64,000 nucleotides of DNA from contig NW_006499801.1 of the NCBI RefSeq assembly GCF_000471905.2, positions 3,271,962 to 3,335,961 on the forward strand, read 5' to 3'. The translations under genes were made by a program, and so were the position numbers. A model generated the notes under the pieces. That model had not been told where the DNA came from. It searched no databases and worked only from the letters and a program-made list of their open reading frames with translations. Position 1 is the first letter of the stretch. Each line of letters begins with the position of its first letter. Positions 59,301-64,000 of this stretch are shown here, piece by piece. The DNA is from Amborella trichopoda. Taxonomy: Eukaryota > Streptophyta > Magnoliopsida > Amborellales > Amborellaceae.

Positions 59301-62300
59301 TGGACAAGTGGCAGTTTGAATGTCCTGACCCACTCGCTTGTCGTTTCTTATTCTTTTCTTTATTTTTTTAGTGAAAGTGGTTCAGAAATTGGATATCTGA
59401 ACCAGGAGAATTGCAAAACACACTAGTTTGGACATCCAATTTCCAAACCAGTCTTTTGCTAAAAAATTAAAATAAAAGCCTTTATTCAGACATTGGATGC
59501 CTATGCAGGAAGTCATTTGGGAATTAAAAAAAAAACTAGGAGAATTGCAAAAAAAGTAGTTCGGGCATCCAATGTCCAAACCAGGCTTTTGCTAAAAAAA
59601 GTAAAAGAAAAGCCTTTATTCCGACATTGGATATCTATGCAGGAAGTCATTTGGGAATTAAAAAAAAAAAGGGTGGGACTTGAGCATAAAATAGAAGATA
59701 TATGGAAAGTTTTCTAAATATCAAAAAATAATGTTTTCTTTTTTTTTTGGTAATTTTTTGTCTCTTTTTGTTTGGCTAAGCATTCGTTCAGGTGTAAATG
59801 GTAACTTTTACGCAAACATGGATTTTATTCAGTCCTTAATGAACTTTTTCTTTGGTGGAACTGATCATAGTAAATTTATTGTTTCTCAGGAGAGTTATGA
59901 AATCTCTTTTCAAGGAACTAGTTCCATCGTGTGACAAACAATTCAAAGACTTAGAATCCCCATAGGAATAGTAGATAGACATAGACATTCTAAGAGTTTA
60001 TTTACCAAAATTTTTATGAGTTATGTCCTCTTGTACCAAAAATTTTATGAGTTATGTCCTCTTGTTATGAATTACTTTCTTGTACTTTATTCTTTGAAAA
60101 TTTTCGTTGAAAGCCAAAGATGATCACGTCCTTTGTGAAATACTGGAATATGTGTTTATTTTTCGGGCGGGGGGCCTGTCATGTGGGGCCATCTATATGA
60201 AAGGATAGATTCCCCTGACGTATTTGCACAACTAAGTTACTTCCCATGAGAAAAGAAAATTCTAAATGAAGAAGTTAAGAGAAATAACTAACAAATGGAT
60301 GACAAAGGTGAAGAACTTGTACCCAACTTGTTCACTGGTTTCAGTTTTGACAGTACTGCTGTTTTTCCATGCTACTATGGATGATGCTAGTACTGAAATA
60401 TTTCAATTTTGTTTGGTAAGAAAATTTGAACCTTCCCATGGTGATGATGTTTCTTCCAATGTTGGATTTCCAGATGTCTATGCTAAGAATCATGATAGCA
60501 ATCAATTACTCATGTCCATATTTCCTCTACTCTATCGTTGAAAAGTGCACCATATCTACCATTTTTTCCCGTAAGGCTTTCAAAAAATTAAGTGAATTAA
60601 AATGGGTTTTGTGATTGCTGCAGGGTATAATTGGATATATTTGTGGTTCAGAAGGGCTTGACAGCTCAGGGCTCAGCTCTTCGGCTGCGGTAACTGTGAT
60701 GTTCTGCCTTTATGATATTGGGAAACTCCTATGGGTGACTAGGGATGGGGTTTTGTCTTTGGATATTTGACTCACTTTTAGGGGTCCTTTTTTGCATCAG
60801 TAAAACCATGACCTGTGAAAGGGGAATAAGAAAAAGAACCTGGATTCAACTTGCGATATCACTGCTGTTTCCTTTCTTCCTAGTTCTTTGGTGATGGTGT
60901 CCTTGATTGTTGCTTTCTTGACAGGTTGGGATCGCTTACTTATTGGCTTTTGAAAGTGCAAACAACATAAGTGTATCACCAATTGATAATATTGAACTTG
61001 ACAGGTAAAGTTCCTCATTATTCATTCACAGTGTTGCTCAGTAAGATGTTTGACTGAATCATGGAGTTAAATTTAGTAATTTACGTCTGGTATTTCTATG
61101 CAAAGAAATTGCTTTCTGCTCTAATTCTTTATATTACTACTTGTGCCATGCATATGTAGATACGTGGTGGAGATGGGATGGAGGGAGGGAGGGAGGATAT
61201 GTCCCTGGTCCAACGGATGGATGATTGTTATTGTATAGATTGGAATCTTGGAATACCTAAACCCCTCTAAGCCTCATCTCTAGTTCACAAACTACTTGTT
61301 ATGCCAGTGCTTTTTAGCAAAATTGAATTGTTCCTCTTCAGCTTTGTGGACTTGATCATTAGTGTCAGAACCATCTTCTGCTGCAACCCTTATTACATTT
61401 AATCCTGTAGTTTCCTAACGTATTCATACTCCCAATCTTAATGTAATATTTTCCCAAGTACAGAAAATTATGAAAATGTACTAAGATCGTTACCAATTCT
61501 TGTGGAGAAAATAGATGCTGAAAACATATCCTTGATGTTTCCTGTGGCCATCTTTTCCCTAAGGACAACTCATGCTATGTATTTATATAGTTTCCTCCAT
61601 AGGGATACCATTCAGGATAGTTCATCTTAGGGTTTCTACTTTCTAAATTAGTTTGTCCTTTCCAGGTTAATATTTATAGTTCACTAAGAATCATTGTTAA
61701 AGTCTTGGATCACATTTTTGAAAATGGAACTACTTGGAAAGCAACAGTGCAATCAGATGTGAATATCCTTGCACAACGTATTTTCTTTGTTATTCAAATT
61801 ACTGTTCATGATCTTTTTAGCGCATCCATCCTTGTGCATGAGGGGGGTGTACCCTTTTTTCTTTTCTCGTTAACAGCAAGATGATTTCTATGTGCAATAG
61901 AAAAAGAAAAGTTGTCTCTTTTTTATAACTAACAGATTGTCTTGCTAATAGCATAGTAATGCTTTGGGAACATGCTAACCCCAAAAGCAGTATCTGATTT
62001 TTTTTTTATTATTTGATATTATCAGTATTGTGGATTAGTTATTTTATTGTTTCATTTAGTCAGGGGAACTAGTGGCCTTCAGAAGAAGTAATTTTTAGCT
62101 TAACTGAGTATATCCTAAATCTGTATTTCTGAAGAAAAATAGTATTCATGCAGGCTGATTGAAAATGGTTATTTAGGTTTGAAGAATGGTATTCTGGACC
62201 AATCAGCAATCTTACTTTCCAATTATGGCTGCCTTACCTGCATTAACTGCAAGGTAACATATGTGCTTTTGTCACTTTGCTTATTAGATTCCAACTAATG

Positions 62301-63226
62301 AATACTGTCCACATTTTTTGAGAGACTATGATGAAATTGTTGTGTCCAATAGTCGCATTCCATGTTGATGATTTTCACAGTTTGCTGCTCAATGATGCCA
62401 ATGTGGCTATGATTGAATATGGTTACTAGAAATGAAAATGATGCAATTAAATGGATAACGTGCTAGTTTAAATTGTGAAAATTTATTCAGTGAACCTCTT
62501 ATAAGTCAATGCAACCACTCAGTGCATGGGAATGATTGAAATGTTAAATTGGTTTGACAAATCTCATTGAGAATGGAATTTCCACAATTACTGAAAACCC
62601 TCTGCTACCATTTGAAAATAAAAATTCCTGCTATGCCAAAGAAATTGATTTTGGTTAAATGAAGGAGGGAGCTCTGTATGTCCATATCTTTGGAGAGATG
62701 AAGGTGATTTGGAAAAAGAAATTTCTATAAATTATAAACTGAAGATTATAATTAAAGGATTAGCTCTCCTTATTTTGCCTTCTTTTTCCTTTTCTTTTTT
62801 CTTTTTTTTTTGGTCCTGATGGTTCTTAGTTTGTTCCTTTTTATGTCATTTATTTCTATTTGCCCATCACTGGTCATTAAAATCATTTAGAGGCTAGTTA
62901 TGCGCTTCTATAAAGTATCTGAAGTTGATGCTGCCTCAAGCTCTTCAATGACACATGTATTCTCAGGGTTACATTCTATATCTCTGTATTAAACCTTAGC
63001 CAAATTTGGTCAAAAGTTTTAATTTGGGACTTCCTATTTTGCTTATGCAGACCAAAGATTACACGCTCATAAAACACCCACAATGGCATGGAGGTCAAGA
63101 AATTAAGAGATCTAAGCCATTCAAAATATTACTGGCGTTTTCTGGCCTGAAGCATGCTTTGACCAGCAAACCAGGATATAATTCCAGAGTTGCAGAATGC
63201 CGAGAAGCTGCAAGAATTCTCCTATC
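56400..63226 (+). CDS. GALAK: Galacturonokinase (GHMP kinase), 3' end outside the window
   Basis: Nine exons give 275 residues in one frame: 56400-56438, 57027-57140, 57339-57410, 57721-57764, 58678-58813, 60624-60689, 60925-61004, 62154-62253, 63051-63226. The last donor GTAAGA at 63227 opens an intron that runs past the right edge. The protein has the galactokinase-like motif YRICPLGAHIDHQGG (39-53) and the GHMP ATP-binding loop GLDSSGLSSSAAVG (146-159). These are followed by RLIENGYLGLKNGILDQSA and FKILLAFSGL. The family phosphorylates D-galacturonic acid at C-1 with ATP, a step in recycling pectin sugars to UDP-galacturonate in the cytosol. Full-length relatives have roughly 420-430 residues, so about 150 are missing. 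Intron 3 has a GC donor (57411) that the frame requires. A second ATG two codons downstream (56406) is an alternative start. Confidence 0.95.
59050..59690 (+). repeat. Diverged repeats in galacturonokinase intron 5
   Basis: A unit with CTTTTGCTAAAAAA, AAAGCCTTTATTC, GACATTGGAT and GCAGGAAGTCATTTGGGAAT is present twice with a period near 130 bp (about 59453 and 59583). The shorter motif CATTGGATGTCCAAAC and its reverse recur across the block from 59060. Confidence 0.75.
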
Positions 63227-63554
63227 GTAAGATATTTCTCTCTTAGTAGCTAGAAATGTGAATCCCGTGCAACAATACCATATCTTTCCATAAATACAGA
63301 GGTTGGTATTCGCCCCCATTTTTCTTGTTTCCAAATCACTGTAGGTGCAGTTTCCATCGTGGTTATCAAAATTGGTAATCATAATTGCAGTTTATTTGAT
63401 GCCAATTTGGTCTTTCTTATGTACTTGTTTCTTATTGAAATCTGGTAAGTTATGTAAATCCCATTACAATAGACAAGAAGAAAGTCAATTTTCCTTTGCT
63501 GTCCTTCAGTAGTATTCATGGCATTTTGGACGCCTATAATAAGCTTTTTAATAT

Positions 63555-63943
63555 GCGGAAAGTTTATATAGAGCCGAGGCTCTAAACAATCAAATTGGAG
63601 CCTACCTCAAAAATTTCACTAGAAGGGGTTATTTTTGTGCCCAAATATCCTCAAATTGATCATCTCGACATCAAAATGCATAGCTATGAAAAAAAATAGA
63701 TTTCAAGTTTTGGAAATAGGGTAGTTTGTAATGCATTTTTGGACGGTCAATTTTCAAGATTTTCAAGTTTTCATAGATCTATCGATCTACACTATTTTCG
63801 AAGTTCTAAACTTTATAAATAAAGATGACAATATATTCTAAGGCTATCACAAAGATTTTCATTATTGAAACCACATTTCTCGACACTATTTGAAGGTAGG
63901 CTCTAATTTGATGGTTTAGAGCCTGGGCTCTATACAAACTGCA
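63555..63943. mobile_element. 389-bp MITE, family A, copy 8, in galacturonokinase intron 9
   Basis: The terminal repeats are about 45 bp. The left is AGTTTATATAGAGCCGAGGC followed by TCTAAACAATCAAATT. The right reversed is AGTTTGTATAGAGCCCAGGC followed by TCTAAACCATCAAATT. The centre has GATCATCTCGACATC. The length agrees with the other full copies. Confidence 0.8.
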
Positions 63944-64000
63944 TTTACTTAAAGCATGGCATGCAGCAATTTTTGGGACTTTTCATATTGGGTTTGTCTA

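Noticed and set aside
60266..60541. 91-codon frame in galacturonokinase intron 5
   Set aside because: It has no recognised similarity, and the flanking exons 5 and 6 join in frame without it.

Overview
The window is plant nuclear DNA, most likely from an angiosperm with a repeat-rich genome. It is AT-rich, its genes are split into many exons by GT-AG introns, and plant families such as HKT and galacturonokinase are present. The species cannot be named from the sequence. I rebuilt four protein-coding genes exon by exon. The reading frame closes exactly at every junction used.

Layout. (1) 1-3.5 kb: simple repeats, a SINE-like element, and a truncated copy (about 1750-2685) of the first exon and first intron of the helicase gene found 17.5 kb downstream. 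(2) 3541-11501, plus strand: an 8-exon gene for a U11/U12-59K (PDCD7-like) protein of the minor spliceosome, 444 residues. Its intron 4 holds a 1.34-kb hAT-like element. (3) 11.5-19.3 kb: intergenic DNA packed with foldback and MITE elements. (4) 19359-37987, plus strand: a 22-exon gene for a SEN1/senataxin-type superfamily 1 helicase of 2,348 residues. Several introns carry copies of one MITE family. (5) 39305-44115, minus strand: a complete 3-exon HKT sodium transporter of 532 residues with serine in the first pore loop. (6) 44.2-56.3 kb: intergenic DNA with foldback elements, a Ty3/gypsy remnant, a SINE, a 45-bp minisatellite and a 160-bp assembly gap. (7) 56400 to the right edge, plus strand: the first 9 exons (275 residues) of a galacturonokinase whose 3' end lies outside the window.

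The genes do not form a pathway. They are neighbours with unrelated jobs: minor-intron splicing, RNA/DNA helicase activity, sodium transport and sugar salvage.

The most unusual content is the non-autonomous DNA transposons. At least six structurally different long-inverted-repeat families are present. Most begin with GGG followed by A-rich DNA. Two of the longest have perfect 9-bp target-site duplications, which suggests Mutator-like mobilisation. Two of these foldback elements have interiors built from palindromic or purine/pyrimidine-switching tandem repeats. Other points of interest are the duplicated helicase 5' end in front of the 59K gene and one GC-AG intron in each of the three many-exon genes.
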